Shown piece after piece: positions 8,634 to 17,997 of a stretch of 64,000 nucleotides of DNA. The stretch spans positions 62,001 through 126,000 of the forward strand of contig JAVVEQ010000002.1 of NCBI GenBank assembly GCA_032250905.1. The letters run 5' to 3'. The stretch's first letter is position 1, and each line of letters begins with the position of its first letter. The notes under the pieces are model-generated. The model did not search any database. It saw only the letters and a list, made by a program, of their open reading frames with translations, and was not told the origin of the DNA. This DNA comes from Desulfotignum sp032250905. Lineage in GTDB: Bacteria; Desulfobacterota; Desulfobacteria; Desulfobacterales; Desulfobacteraceae. A program made the position numbers and the translations under genes.

Positions 8634-9074
8634 TTACAGGTCAAAATCCCTTGAGGTGACCGTGTGCTCCATCCGGCGGATTCGCTGGTCGATATTGTCG
8701 AATTTGCGCTTGAGCCGCTGGAGGGCCGATTCCCTGGATGTGGTATAGGACTGGTAGAACTCCTGGTCGTTTTCGTTCTGAAAGGGAACGACCGGCGCCG
8801 GCTTTAAAATCAGCCCGGCGATGATGTAGATCACCCCCACCGGCCAGAACCCGGTGAACAGAAAGAGGATAAAAACCGCCACCCTTACCCAGAACACGCT
8901 CAGAGCAAAATGTTCTGCCAGTCCACGGCATACCCCCAGGATAATCCCTCTTCTGGAGCGGTAGATGCGGCGGTCTCCGGTCATGTCGAAAAACCGGTCC
9001 CGGAAGCGCCGGTTCGGTCGGCTGCCCCGGCTGAACCCGGATGCGTGATGCCTTCGTTTGTAGTGATATCTCAT
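8634..9074 (-). CDS. pspC: PspC-domain envelope stress protein
   Basis: A 146-residue protein. The basic N-terminal 30 residues are followed by the PspC domain (about 35-95): YRSRRGIILGVCRGLAEHF, then a long membrane segment (FWVRVAVFILFLFTGFWPVG and beyond). The C-terminal part is charged and likely helical. PspC is an inner-membrane sensor/effector of the phage-shock response. It starts one base after pspB ends. It is longer than E. coli PspC (119 residues) because of both tails. Confidence 0.88.
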   Translation of the reverse strand: MRYHYKRRHHASGFSRGSRPNRRFRDRFFDMTGDRRIYRSRRGIILGVCRGLAEHFALSVFWVRVAVFILFLFTGFWPVGVIYIIAGLILKPAPVVPFQNENDQEFYQSYTTSRESALQRLKRKFDNIDQRIRRMEHTVTSRDFDL

Positions 9075-9075
9075 A

Positions 9076-9327
9076 TTAGAATCGGTCCTTTTTTTGTCGT
9101 TCGATCAGGATGGTTTCCAATGCTTCGACCCGCTCTTCCATCTTTGACAGGCCATGGTAAATATCCTGGATCATCCGTGTCTCGTCATCATGGGTCTGGC
9201 GGTCTTTTTTACTGATGCCGCCGGTTCGGGCGGCCCGGATGACCGCGATGATCACCAGTCCGATGGTGATCACCACCAGAATGATACCTCCCACAGCCAT
9301 TGCCATGATCAGCACACCGTTCATCAT
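9076..9327 (-). CDS. pspB: PspB-like envelope stress protein
   Basis: An 83-residue protein with one N-terminal membrane helix (MAMAVGGIILVVITIGLVIIA) and a cytoplasmic helical part (MEERVEALETIL), the architecture and size of PspB. In the Psp system PspB and PspC release PspA from the activator PspF on membrane stress. It lies 27 bases after pspA in the same operon. Sequence similarity to enterobacterial PspB is modest; size, topology and position carry the call. Confidence 0.8.
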   Translation of the reverse strand: MMNGVLIMAMAVGGIILVVITIGLVIIAVIRAARTGGISKKDRQTHDDETRMIQDIYHGLSKMEERVEALETILIERQKKDRF

Positions 9328-9354
9328 ACATCGTCTCCTTTGGGGTTGATGATC

Positions 9355-10038
9355 TTAGTTGCTGACTGTATCATTTTTTGACCGGGTTTGGGAGGATTTT
9401 AAATCCTTGAGCTGGCGCTCGATTTCATCGTCGGCGGACAGTTCCTCAAATGCGGCTTCCAGGCCGGATTTCCGGCCGTAATTCACAAGATCGGCCTCCG
9501 CTTCCATGCGTTCGATATTGGACTCCATTTCATCGAACCGCTGCATGACCTGGGCGGAATCCATGCGCCGGATCTCTTCGTGGGCTTTTTTCTTTCGCTG
9601 GGCCCGGATGTGTCGCTGCACCAGCATGCGCTGTTTGTCTCTGGCTGACTTGAGTTTGTTTTCCAGCTCCTGGATATCATCCTGGTACTGTTCCACCATG
9701 GATTTGAGTTCGGACAGTTCCTGCTCCACAGCGGTGTATCGCTGGAAAAATCGTCTTTTTTCCAGCAAGGCCTGCCGGGCCAGGTCATCCCGGCCTCTGG
9801 ATACTGCCAGGGTCGCCTTCTGGTCCCAGAATCTTTCCTTGTCCCGGGTATCCTCAAGCAGCCGGGCGACTTTTTTCTGGCTGGCAATGGTGCCGGCACA
9901 AGAGGATTTGAGTTCCACCAGGGTGTCTTCCATTTCCCTGATCATCAACTTGATAAGCTTTTCCGGATCTTCAGCCCGGTCCAGCATGGCATTGATGTTG
10001 GCAGATACGATATCCCTGAATCGTGTAAAAATACCCAT
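9355..10038 (-). CDS. pspA: Phage shock protein A (PspA/IM30 family)
   Basis: A 227-residue, nearly all-helical coiled-coil protein with the family N-terminus MGIFTRFRDIVSANINAMLD followed by AEDPEKLIKLMIREME. PspA is an ESCRT-III-like peripheral inner-membrane protein that stabilises stressed membranes and inhibits PspF. It is first in pspABC, behind a sigma-54 promoter and divergent from pspF, the classical arrangement. The length is close to E. coli PspA (222). Confidence 0.95.
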   Translation of the reverse strand: MGIFTRFRDIVSANINAMLDRAEDPEKLIKLMIREMEDTLVELKSSCAGTIASQKKVARLLEDTRDKERFWDQKATLAVSRGRDDLARQALLEKRRFFQRYTAVEQELSELKSMVEQYQDDIQELENKLKSARDKQRMLVQRHIRAQRKKKAHEEIRRMDSAQVMQRFDEMESNIERMEAEADLVNYGRKSGLEAAFEELSADDEIERQLKDLKSSQTRSKNDTVSN

Positions 10039-10111
10039 GACATATCTCCTTGTATTTTATTTATGGTAAAAATTTTGGCTCAATAAAACGCTGTGTTTGA
10101 AAGGCAAAAAG

Positions 10112-10128
10112 AGCAGAAAACGTGCCAA
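10112..10128 (-). promoter_or_regulatory. Sigma-54 promoter of pspABC
   Basis: Reading the minus strand, TTGGCAC-GTTTT-CTGCT has the invariant GG (complement of 10125-10126) and GC (complement of 10113-10114) with exactly ten bases between them, matching the -24/-12 consensus. The 5' leader to the pspA ATG is about 60 nt. PspF binding sites are expected at about 10140-10230, but I could not define them. Confidence 0.85.
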
Positions 10129-10175
10129 AGTGAAGATGGCGCTGTTTTTCATTTGGTTCCAACGAGTTATATCGG

Positions 10176-10204
10176 TTGACAAAAAAAATGTTGGATGGTA
10201 ATAT
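10176..10204 (+). promoter_or_regulatory. Sigma-70-type promoter of pspF
   Basis: TTGACA (10176-10181), a 17-base spacer and TAATAT (10199-10204), about 31 bp before the pspF ATG. It lies in the stretch where upstream activator sites for the divergent psp promoter would be expected. PspF binding there could therefore repress its own gene, as known in E. coli; for this genome that is inference. Confidence 0.75.
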
Positions 10205-10234
10205 TTGCCAAAAACTGGTTGATATATATTTTTT

Positions 10235-11266
10235 ATGGTTGAATACACCACATATGAGGCCATTGGGCAGTCTGAGGCGTTCATTGCGTTTCAGGAACAG
10301 ATTTCCCGGGTGGCGCCGGTGGAACGGCCGGTCATGATCATCGGCGAGCGGGGGGTCGGCAAGGAACTGGCCGCATCCCGAATTCATTTTTTATCCACAA
10401 GATGGAAAAAACCGCTGGTGACGCTGAATTGTGCGGCGCTGACACCCACGCTGATCGGATCGGAATTGTTCGGGTATGAAAAGGGGGCATTTACCGGAGC
10501 GGGAAATCGCATGGCCGGCCGGTTTGAGCAGGCAGCCGGCGGGACGTTGTTTCTGGATGAAATCGGTACCATCCCCATGGAGGTTCAGGAAAAAATTCTG
10601 CGGGCAGTGGAGTACGGTGCATTCGAACGGGTGGGTTCCAGCCGGCCCGTACAGGTGGATGTCCGCATCGTGACCGCCACCAACGCGGACCTGCCGGTCA
10701 TGGCGGAAAACGGTACGTTCAAGCGGGACCTTCTGGACCGCCTGAGTTTTGAGGTGATCCATGTGCCGCCCCTGCGGTGCCGGCAGGAGGACATTCTGCT
10801 GCTGGCCCGTCATTTTGCCTCACGTATGGCGTTTGAACTGGGATGGGAACAGATGCCGGAACTGACAGATACCGCTGAAAACGCCCTGATATCCTATCCC
10901 TGGCCCGGCAATGTCCGGGAGTTGAAGAATGTGGTGGAGCGGGCGGTTTACAAAAGTGCTACCCACCAAATTGTTGGGATCTGTTTTGATCCGTTTGAAA
11001 ATCCGTTCAGGTATTCGAAAAGAGAATGGAAATCAACAGCACCGGACCCGACCCGGCCTGAAACGGTGGAAATGCCGGAAACCGTGACAGATCACCCCGT
11101 GGCGGAGCTGATGAACCTGCCTTTGAAAACTGCGGTTCAGATCCTGGAAACCCTCCGGGTCAAAGATGCTTTGAAGCGAACCCGGTTTCACCAGAAAAGG
11201 GCGGCGGCTCAGCTGGGTCTGACCTATGATCAGTTCAGAGGGATCAAAAAGCGCCTGGGAATCTGA
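10235..11266 (+). CDS. pspF: Sigma-54 activator PspF
   Basis: A 343-residue enhancer-binding protein with no sensory domain: the AAA+ domain begins within the first 15 residues. Walker A-like GERGVGKE, the sigma-54 contact loop GAFTGA, Walker B FLDEIGT and PGNVRELKN are all present. A C-terminal Fis-type helix-turn-helix follows (KRAAAQLGLTYDQFRGIKK). Lack of an N-terminal regulatory domain and divergence from pspA identify it as PspF, which is held inactive by PspA. It is not a generic NtrC because the receiver is absent. Confidence 0.93.
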   Translation: MVEYTTYEAIGQSEAFIAFQEQISRVAPVERPVMIIGERGVGKELAASRIHFLSTRWKKPLVTLNCAALTPTLIGSELFGYEKGAFTGAGNRMAGRFEQAAGGTLFLDEIGTIPMEVQEKILRAVEYGAFERVGSSRPVQVDVRIVTATNADLPVMAENGTFKRDLLDRLSFEVIHVPPLRCRQEDILLLARHFASRMAFELGWEQMPELTDTAENALISYPWPGNVRELKNVVERAVYKSATHQIVGICFDPFENPFRYSKREWKSTAPDPTRPETVEMPETVTDHPVAELMNLPLKTAVQILETLRVKDALKRTRFHQKRAAAQLGLTYDQFRGIKKRLGI

Positions 11267-11321
11267 TTCAACACGTCAGGCAGTCCGGGCTGAACACATG
11301 CCTCCCTGACAGGGTGTGTTA

Positions 11322-12545
11322 TTATTGATTGACAATCCTTCGGTGGGCCATCAGCCGGATGGCGTTGATCCGGATGAACCCTTCGGCATCTTCCTGGTTG
11401 TATCCGCCTTCGATATCCATGGAGGACAGATCCTGGTTGTACAGTGAGGACGGGCTGGTGCGGGCCACAGGATAGGCAGTGCCTTTGTACAGCTTGAGAA
11501 ACACATCCCCGTCGATCAGCTCCTGGCTTTTGTCCATGGCAGCCATGATGAAATCCATCTCCGGGCTGAACCAGAATCCGTTGTATACCAGTTCTCCAAG
11601 CTTGGCCGACAGCATGTCCCGCAGCCGCATCACTTCCCGGTCCATGGCCACCCCTTCGATATCCTTGTGGGCTTCATGAAGAATGGTGCCGCCAGGGGTT
11701 TCATAGACGCCCCTGGACTTGATGCCCACAAACCGGTTTTCCACCATATCCAGCCGGCCGATCCCGTTTTCACTTCCCAGCTGGTTGAGGTATTCAAACA
11801 GTTCCAGGGCATCGGTCTTGAGGGTCTTGTCTTCCAGGTTCTCCACCTGGACCGGAACACCGTCCTTGAACCGGACCCGGATCCGGGTGGGGGTATCTGG
11901 TGCGTTTTCCGGGTCTGTGGTGTGGGAATAGATGGATTCATCACATTCATGGGCCGGATCTTCCAGTATTCCGGCCTCATGGGAGATGTGCAGCAGGTTG
12001 TCATCCTCGCTGTAGGGTTTTGAGGCGGACTGCTTGGTGGGAATGCCGTGTTTTTCCGCATAGGCCAGCAGATCGGTCCGGCCTTTGAACGCAGCCAGAA
12101 AGTCCTTGTTTTTCCAGGGGGAAATGATCTTTATTTTCGGGTCCAACGCATAATAGGACAGCTCAAACCGCACCTGGTCGTTGCCTTTGCCGGTGGCACC
12201 ATGGGACACATAGGCAGCGCCAACACTGTTTGCAATCTCGATCTGTTTTTTGGCAATCAGCGGCCTTGCAATGGCGGTTCCCAGCAGGTAACGGCCCTCA
12301 TAAAGGGCATTGGCCTTGAACACCGGAAAAATATAATCCGTGACAAACTCCTTGCGCATGTCTTTGATGAACACATCCGAGGCCCCGATTTTCAGGGCTT
12401 TTCCCCGGGCGGTTTCAAAATCTTCCTGCTGGCCGATATTGGCCATGTATGCGAAAACTTCATATCCCTGTTCCAGCAGCCATTTCAGAATGACCGAAGT
12501 ATCAAGTCCACCTGAATACGCCAGAACCACTTTTTGTTTTGACAT
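11322..12545 (-). CDS. argG: Argininosuccinate synthase
   Basis: A 407-residue enzyme that joins citrulline and aspartate with ATP in arginine synthesis. The N-terminal PP-loop LAYSGGLDTSVILKWL is present, together with the GATGKGNDQVRFE and SPWKN stretches of the family. It is monocistronic, converging on pspF. It has a predicted promoter and a 17-bp palindrome just upstream that could be an ArgR-type operator. Confidence 0.97.
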   Translation of the reverse strand: MSKQKVVLAYSGGLDTSVILKWLLEQGYEVFAYMANIGQQEDFETARGKALKIGASDVFIKDMRKEFVTDYIFPVFKANALYEGRYLLGTAIARPLIAKKQIEIANSVGAAYVSHGATGKGNDQVRFELSYYALDPKIKIISPWKNKDFLAAFKGRTDLLAYAEKHGIPTKQSASKPYSEDDNLLHISHEAGILEDPAHECDESIYSHTTDPENAPDTPTRIRVRFKDGVPVQVENLEDKTLKTDALELFEYLNQLGSENGIGRLDMVENRFVGIKSRGVYETPGGTILHEAHKDIEGVAMDREVMRLRDMLSAKLGELVYNGFWFSPEMDFIMAAMDKSQELIDGDVFLKLYKGTAYPVARTSPSSLYNQDLSSMDIEGGYNQEDAEGFIRINAIRLMAHRRIVNQ

Positions 12546-12562
12546 GGAAACTCCTTGGATTA

Positions 12563-12579
12563 TTCATAAATTTTATGAA
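12563..12579. promoter_or_regulatory. Palindromic operator candidate upstream of argG
   Basis: TTCATAAA-T-TTTATGAA is a perfect 8-bp inverted repeat with one central base, 18 bp upstream of the argG ATG and just downstream of the predicted -10. A protein bound here would cover the transcription start. ArgR sites are AT-rich palindromes of similar size, but the half-site order is not the E. coli ARG-box consensus, so the regulator is uncertain. Confidence 0.45.
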
Positions 12580-12581
12580 CT

Positions 12582-12611
12582 TATTTAGACGAAAACCATT
12601 GAAATAGTCAA
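12582..12611 (-). promoter_or_regulatory. Predicted promoter of argG
   Basis: On the minus strand TTGACT (complement of 12606-12611), an 18-base spacer and TAAATA (complement of 12582-12587). The -10 directly abuts the palindrome at 12563-12579. Confidence 0.55.
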
Positions 12612-12730
12612 GCGTTTATCTGTAAACACACCCCGGATGCCATGAGTGTAACCCTGGTTTATGGACAGGTTCGGGCCGGAATCGGATACGATGCAAAAAT
12701 TTTTGAAATAATGGGACCATGGCGCCGCCA

Positions 12731-13621
12731 TCACGTGAAAATGGTAATCAATGCCCCGGATATGGCCATAACAATGGCGACCCCTTTATTGACCGTTATT
12801 TTTTCTTTGAGAAACACGGCCGCAAGAATGAATATGAAAATCGTGGACATCTGGTTGAGTATTGCGGCCTGGGACGCGGTGGTGTATTTCATGCCGGCCA
12901 CCCACAGAAGCAGGGCGATGTAATTACCGCAGACAGATGCCGGCAGCGCCACCAGCCAGGATTTGGACCATTTGAGTTCTGAATAGAAACGCTTCCTTCC
13001 CGGGTGGCAGGCCACCAGAATCAAGAGCGTGACAATGGCGGCGCTGAGGCGTACAAGGGTCGCCCAGAACACATCCGTGTGTGTCAGGATCTCCTTGATG
13101 ATCACAATGCCCAGTGCCAGAAAAATCATGGCCAGAACCCCGGCGATAATGGCTGGCACCCGGGTGGTGGAAGGGAGACCCGGTGTCAGGGCCAGATCTT
13201 TTTTCCGTAACGACCCCACCAGCACCGCAGCCAGGACCAGCAGGCCGCCTGCAATTCCACCCGCCCCCAAATGTTCATCCAGAAGCAGATAGGAAAAAAA
13301 CAGCACGCTGGGTAAGTACAGGCATTCAACAATGGCAGCCATTCCTGCGCCCAGGCGGTTAAGCGCCATAAAAAAAAACAGGTCTGCCAGGGTGATGCCC
13401 AGAAATCCGGACAGGGACAAAATCAGCCAGCTGTTTAAAGGCTGATCCGGAAAAAACGGGATGCCCAGCAGCAGCATGGTGGCACTGACCAGCAACAGGC
13501 CGACCGTGCTTTTGTAAATGTTTAAAGAAATGGGGGAGAAGGTCTCTCCGCTTTTTTTGAATAAGATGACGGCACAAGCCCAGAAAAAAGCGGAGCCCAG
13601 GGCAAAGACGGATCCCGGCAT
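12731..13621 (-). CDS. EamA-family (DMT) transporter
   Basis: A 296-residue membrane protein with about ten helices in two EamA repeats. The first repeat begins FALGSAFFWACAVILFKKSG and the second around residue 155 (VPAIIAGVLAMIFLALGIVII). Such proteins export or import small metabolites; no substrate can be read from sequence. It begins three bases after the MaoC-like gene ends, so the two share a transcript. Confidence 0.85.
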   Translation of the reverse strand: MPGSVFALGSAFFWACAVILFKKSGETFSPISLNIYKSTVGLLLVSATMLLLGIPFFPDQPLNSWLILSLSGFLGITLADLFFFMALNRLGAGMAAIVECLYLPSVLFFSYLLLDEHLGAGGIAGGLLVLAAVLVGSLRKKDLALTPGLPSTTRVPAIIAGVLAMIFLALGIVIIKEILTHTDVFWATLVRLSAAIVTLLILVACHPGRKRFYSELKWSKSWLVALPASVCGNYIALLLWVAGMKYTTASQAAILNQMSTIFIFILAAVFLKEKITVNKGVAIVMAISGALITIFT

Positions 13622-13624
13622 GGG

Positions 13625-14566
13625 TCATGATTCCTTTTTCCGGTGTGTGATCCGGCCTTTGAGATGAGGCCGCCGGGTAAAGGTATCCCGAAGATCAAAA
13701 AAAATCTGGTGCAGGCCGTTACCCAAAATCACCTGTTTACACCCCACATTCAATGTGGCGGGCATGAATACCGGCAGCTTGAATGAAACATCCAAAGAAA
13801 AAAGGGGGGGGACTGTCGTGAACGTTTCCAGTCCGGCCAGGGTTCGGGCCAGACTCCACATGCCGTGGACCATCGCCTGTTTGAATCCGATGATGCGGGC
13901 GGTGATATCCGACAGGTGGTGGGGATTGTAATCCCCGGATATCCGGGCATAATTGCGTCCGGTACCTGAAGGAATTCTGATCGTCATCCGTATCGGCAAC
14001 GGCGGGTCCTGGATCATTTTTTTTGCAGTGCTCCTTTGCCCTGAAGTCCGGGTCAGATAGGTGGAGATCCCCTGCCACACCGGGTGACCGTCTTGGCTGG
14101 CTTCCAGATGAAACCGCGTTGAAATCCCTTTATCAGTCCATGTCATATCGTGAAGCGTACAGGAAAGGTCCAGGCTGTCGCCCATCTGAACCGGATATCT
14201 GGATTCAAACTGCTGGTCGGTCTGGATCAGCCCCAGGGGGTTGATGGGAAAAAAATCCGATGTGATGTACCGCCCCAGCAGGCCGATGAAAAGGGTCTGA
14301 ATAAAAGCGGATGGGACAAAAGGATGATCCGGCGCATGGGCGTATCCGCAAACCCGGCGGTATCGATCAATCTGTTCCGGATCAAGGGTGACCTTTTTCA
14401 GGCGTAACCGTACCTTTGCTACCCGGCCAGGACCGGAAAGCCGTGTCTGTTTGCCGATTGCTGAAATCAGCAGCCGGCAGAACATGGCCGGCATCAGCGG
14501 CAAATGGGCCATATGAATGGTATGGATATCTTCCGTCAAAGGGATCGGTTGAATGTCAGTGCTCAT
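13625..14566 (-). CDS. MaoC-like (hotdog-fold) hydratase/dehydratase family protein
   Basis: About 313 residues. The C-terminal half carries a MaoC hydratase core: the YARISGDYNPHH stretch has the catalytic Asp and His of (R)-specific enoyl hydratases, followed by HGMWSLARTL. The N-terminal half looks like a second, degenerate hotdog domain, giving the double-hotdog length. It probably acts on an acyl-CoA or acyl carrier protein thioester. I prefer ATG 14566 to the TTG at 14581, as neither has a strong ribosome binding site. No fatty acid synthesis genes are adjacent. Confidence 0.75.
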   Translation of the reverse strand: MSTDIQPIPLTEDIHTIHMAHLPLMPAMFCRLLISAIGKQTRLSGPGRVAKVRLRLKKVTLDPEQIDRYRRVCGYAHAPDHPFVPSAFIQTLFIGLLGRYITSDFFPINPLGLIQTDQQFESRYPVQMGDSLDLSCTLHDMTWTDKGISTRFHLEASQDGHPVWQGISTYLTRTSGQRSTAKKMIQDPPLPIRMTIRIPSGTGRNYARISGDYNPHHLSDITARIIGFKQAMVHGMWSLARTLAGLETFTTVPPLFSLDVSFKLPVFMPATLNVGCKQVILGNGLHQIFFDLRDTFTRRPHLKGRITHRKKES

Positions 14567-14737
14567 GGTTGCGGTTGCCAATTTATAGTCAGGGCATATT
14601 TAAAACTATCTGTGGTTCAGGTTCAAAATCTGCAAAATAGCCTTGTTTTTTTCTGAAGTCAATAAGGGATGACCCATGCAAATCGGTACACCCGGTGTTT
14701 AAAAATTTCTGAATTTGTGAAAAAAAGCGGATTAGGG

Positions 14738-14764
14738 TTGACCCTGTGTGAATAAGAGTATACT
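14738..14764 (+). promoter_or_regulatory. Predicted promoter of the glutamate dehydrogenase pair
   Basis: TTGACC (14738-14743) and TATACT (14759-14764) with a short 15-base spacer. The start codon at 14811 is preceded by ACAGGAGAG. The tight spacer makes this a moderate prediction. Confidence 0.45.
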
Positions 14765-14810
14765 AGCGAATCGATAGCAACGGTTTATAATCAACAGACA
14801 GGAGAGTTAA

Positions 14811-17800
14811 ATGGATATTACAAGCGGCGGTGGCCCCGGCACCTCTGCAGGCGCGCATATCATTGATAAAGCAAAACAGGTGAATCTGAATCCCAGCCTG
14901 CTGTATGAGGCGGTAATCGATCTGTCATCGGAGGGTCTGATTACGGCCAACTGTATCAACCTGGCAGCCGGCATCCTTCTCAATGACCTGGGGTTTCCTG
15001 TTTACTTTTTCGAAACCATTACCAAGGAATCGTTGAAGAGTGTTCTGGCCTCCATTGCCAAAGGTATTTATTTCAAGGAAAACAAAGGGGTCCTTCATTC
15101 CTGGGTGGCGGATATCGATTTTGATGTAACCCAGGAAAGTAACGTTAAGCGGATACGGATCGCTACGGCAGATACCCGGGACCGTATGGAACGGGTTCTG
15201 GACAAAATGCTGGCCGGTCACAGAAGAGAATATTACTATAATCCTGAAAAATCCTATTATACGTATGTATTCCGGCCGGAAACCGTGAAGGATTACCCGG
15301 ACTCCGTTTTTGCAGAATCGCGGTTTCTATTCAATCGAAATGAAAACTACACAGCCATCCCGCGGTTGACGCGGAACCGGTATGAAAAATTTCTGACACA
15401 GGTCAGCCAGCATGTCACGCCGTTTGTGGAAGTATTCAATCTGTCGGATATCGGTGAGATACGGTTCATGTTCAATTCGGATTTTGAACGACCCCAGCTC
15501 CCGGTGTTGAGAAAACTGTTTGCCGATCACGGCCTGACCATTACCCGTGCGTACTGGGAACCCTATTTTACAGAAACCGGGGTACCCACTTCCATCTGCT
15601 CTCTGTATGTGGCCGGCGAGTTGTCAAGAAATCAGGAAGCTCCGTTGATTGCCGACCTGCAGGCTTTTTTGAGTTTCCGCATCAACCCAATCACCCAGCT
15701 TTACGTTGACGGCATTCTCAGTTTCAAGGAGATGCTGTTTGCCGGGAATGCTGTGGATTTCACCCATCTGTTCATTTTCAAGGAACAAGGCACCCGTACC
15801 GACCGGGAGATCATGGAAAGTCTGAATTCAGTAGATCATCAGGAAGCGTTTTCGGCGCGGATTCATGAATCAAATAAATTCACCTATGTATCCAACGTGA
15901 TACTGGATACCGCCATGGGCCATCCGGATCTGATCCGGTATCTGTTTCAATTGTTCGATGCCAAATTCAATCCGGCCAGCCCCGGAGAGTTGACAGACGA
16001 GCGGCTGGAGATAAAAGCCAGGGAATTTGATCAGCTGCTGGCGGTGCGTTTTATGGATGATCCTTTGGGATATGATGTCTTCAAATTCATGTTCAAACTG
16101 ATATCCTCCTGTCTGAAGACCAATTTTTACAAGCCGGAAAAACGCTCGTTTTCCTTCCGTCTGACCAGTGAGGTTCTGGATCCGCTGGTGTTCAAGCAGT
16201 TTGTTTACGGGCTGTTTTTTGTCAACGGTCATTATTCCACAGGCACCCATCTTCGGGCGGATGACATTGCCAGAGGGGGCCTGCGCCTGATCCGGATCAC
16301 TCCAGCCAATTATGCAACGGAACTGGACAACGCGGTGCTTCTCAATTATGCCCTGGGTCCCAAAGCCCAGCGACTCAAACACAAGGATATCTGCGAAAGC
16401 GGTTCCAAGGGTGTGGTGGTACCCCATTCGATTTATGCCGATTACAGTATGGATGCGTTGTTTGACTATACCGAAGGCATTATGGACCTGATGCTGGCCG
16501 ATTCTCATGTCAAGGATTACTATGGACGGCCGGAAATGGTGTTTTTCGGGCCGGATGAAGGCACGGCGCCGTTGATGGATGCCGTGGCCTTCCGGGCAAA
16601 GGATCGGGGATATGCCTACTGGCGGACCATCACCACGGGGAAGAGCTTTGGTATTCCCCACGATACCTACGGCATGCTTGAAAACCAGGACCTGTTCGGG
16701 CTGGTACCGCATGGAAAATCCGGCACGGAACTGCTCATCAACGGGGATTCCATTGTCACCACCACAGACATGAATCAGATTTATGACCGTATCGGTGGAC
16801 AGGTGGATACCAGCGGTATGACCACCACCTCGGTGATGGGGGCTTTCCGGACCCTGATCACCCACAGTGATGCCAGGGAAGAAGATCTGAACCTGATGAT
16901 GACCGGCGGACCGGACGGGGACCTGGGCAGCAATGAAATTCAGTGTTACAAAGGAAAGATCTGCCTGGTGATCGACGGCGGGTCGATTCTGTTCGATCCG
17001 GAAGGACTGGACAAGGAGGCGCTTATGAAAATTGCATTCATGCGTCATACCAGTCCCCGGGCCAATTCCCTGGCATACCCGGAGGAAAAATTGAGCACCA
17101 GTGGATTCCGGGTCTTGTTGAAAGGCAAGGACATTACTTTGCCGGACGGTACGTTTGTGTCGGACGGCGCCATGTTCCACCGCAATTTCATCACGGATCC
17201 GGCCAACCGGAAATTCATTGAACAGGCTGATATCCAGGCATTTATTCCCTGTGGTGGATTCAAAGACACTATCAATCAGCGGAACGTCAAGGAATTTACT
17301 TCTCTGTTCAGAGAACTGCGGTTTATCGTGGAAGGCGCCAATGTATTTTTCGATGATACGGCCCGCCGGTATATTGCCAAGAAAACCGGTATTCTCCAGA
17401 TCAAGGACACGTCAGCCAACAAGGGCGGGGTGTTTTCATCTGCCGTGGCGGAAGTTCTGACTGCATTTCTGTTTGAAGATGAGTATGAAAAACGCCTTCT
17501 GGAAGATATCCCCACAAGGTGGGCATTGATTCGGGATATGCTGAACCTGGTCCGCACCCATGCCTGCAACGAGACGGCCATGCTGCTCGAAATTCATGAG
17601 AAGAATCCGGAAACGCCCCTGTTTGTGCTGTCTGAAAAGACCAGCGAGCAGATTTTTGAATTTCAGAATCTGGTGGCAAATGCCATGGATGCAATTCTGG
17701 CGGATGAAGATCTCCTCTGGCAGGTCATGGTTGCCTATATACCCGGTGTGCTGGCAAAAATTCTGGGTAGAGACGCCATTATGGGCATTATGAATGCGGA

Positions 17801-17960
17801 AAAGCTTCGCGCTTACCGCAATGCCATTGTGACCAAGAAACTGGCGTCCACGGCATTTTATCGGCATGGCAGTGAGTGGGATGCGTATGTGGCTTCCATC
17901 CGGAAAGCGTTTGTTCCGGCTATGAAAGCGTTGTTCGAACCGAAAGATGAAAGCGTTTAG
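14811..17960 (+). CDS. Large NAD-type glutamate dehydrogenase (about 115-kDa class)
   Basis: A 1049-residue protein of the large NAD-glutamate dehydrogenase family, which oxidatively deaminates glutamate to 2-oxoglutarate. The N-terminal 450 residues are regulatory and ACT-like. The catalytic half holds THLRADDIARGGLRLIR, a FFGPDEGTAPLMD segment, TGGPDGDLGSNEI and the C-terminal EGANVFFDDTAR. The length fits the 115-kDa class rather than the 180-kDa class. A standard GdhA follows 37 bp downstream on the same strand, an unusual pairing. The direction of catalysis is a family-based inference. Confidence 0.9.
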   Translation: MDITSGGGPGTSAGAHIIDKAKQVNLNPSLLYEAVIDLSSEGLITANCINLAAGILLNDLGFPVYFFETITKESLKSVLASIAKGIYFKENKGVLHSWVADIDFDVTQESNVKRIRIATADTRDRMERVLDKMLAGHRREYYYNPEKSYYTYVFRPETVKDYPDSVFAESRFLFNRNENYTAIPRLTRNRYEKFLTQVSQHVTPFVEVFNLSDIGEIRFMFNSDFERPQLPVLRKLFADHGLTITRAYWEPYFTETGVPTSICSLYVAGELSRNQEAPLIADLQAFLSFRINPITQLYVDGILSFKEMLFAGNAVDFTHLFIFKEQGTRTDREIMESLNSVDHQEAFSARIHESNKFTYVSNVILDTAMGHPDLIRYLFQLFDAKFNPASPGELTDERLEIKAREFDQLLAVRFMDDPLGYDVFKFMFKLISSCLKTNFYKPEKRSFSFRLTSEVLDPLVFKQFVYGLFFVNGHYSTGTHLRADDIARGGLRLIRITPANYATELDNAVLLNYALGPKAQRLKHKDICESGSKGVVVPHSIYADYSMDALFDYTEGIMDLMLADSHVKDYYGRPEMVFFGPDEGTAPLMDAVAFRAKDRGYAYWRTITTGKSFGIPHDTYGMLENQDLFGLVPHGKSGTELLINGDSIVTTTDMNQIYDRIGGQVDTSGMTTTSVMGAFRTLITHSDAREEDLNLMMTGGPDGDLGSNEIQCYKGKICLVIDGGSILFDPEGLDKEALMKIAFMRHTSPRANSLAYPEEKLSTSGFRVLLKGKDITLPDGTFVSDGAMFHRNFITDPANRKFIEQADIQAFIPCGGFKDTINQRNVKEFTSLFRELRFIVEGANVFFDDTARRYIAKKTGILQIKDTSANKGGVFSSAVAEVLTAFLFEDEYEKRLLEDIPTRWALIRDMLNLVRTHACNETAMLLEIHEKNPETPLFVLSEKTSEQIFEFQNLVANAMDAILADEDLLWQVMVAYIPGVLAKILGRDAIMGIMNAEKLRAYRNAIVTKKLASTAFYRHGSEWDAYVASIRKAFVPAMKALFEPKDESV

Positions 17961-17997
17961 CAGTGTTTCAAAAATTCAAGGACATAGGAGAACCAGA

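Noticed and set aside
11267..11321. GTCAGG/CCTGAC pair between pspF and argG, considered as a bidirectional terminator
   Set aside because: The loop is more than 20 bases and the stem is short, with only a weak T-tail.
15870..17180. 436-codon open frame on the minus strand inside the large glutamate dehydrogenase
   Set aside because: Antisense shadow of a high-GC third-position gene; sequence is His/Gln/Arg-rich with no recognisable domain.
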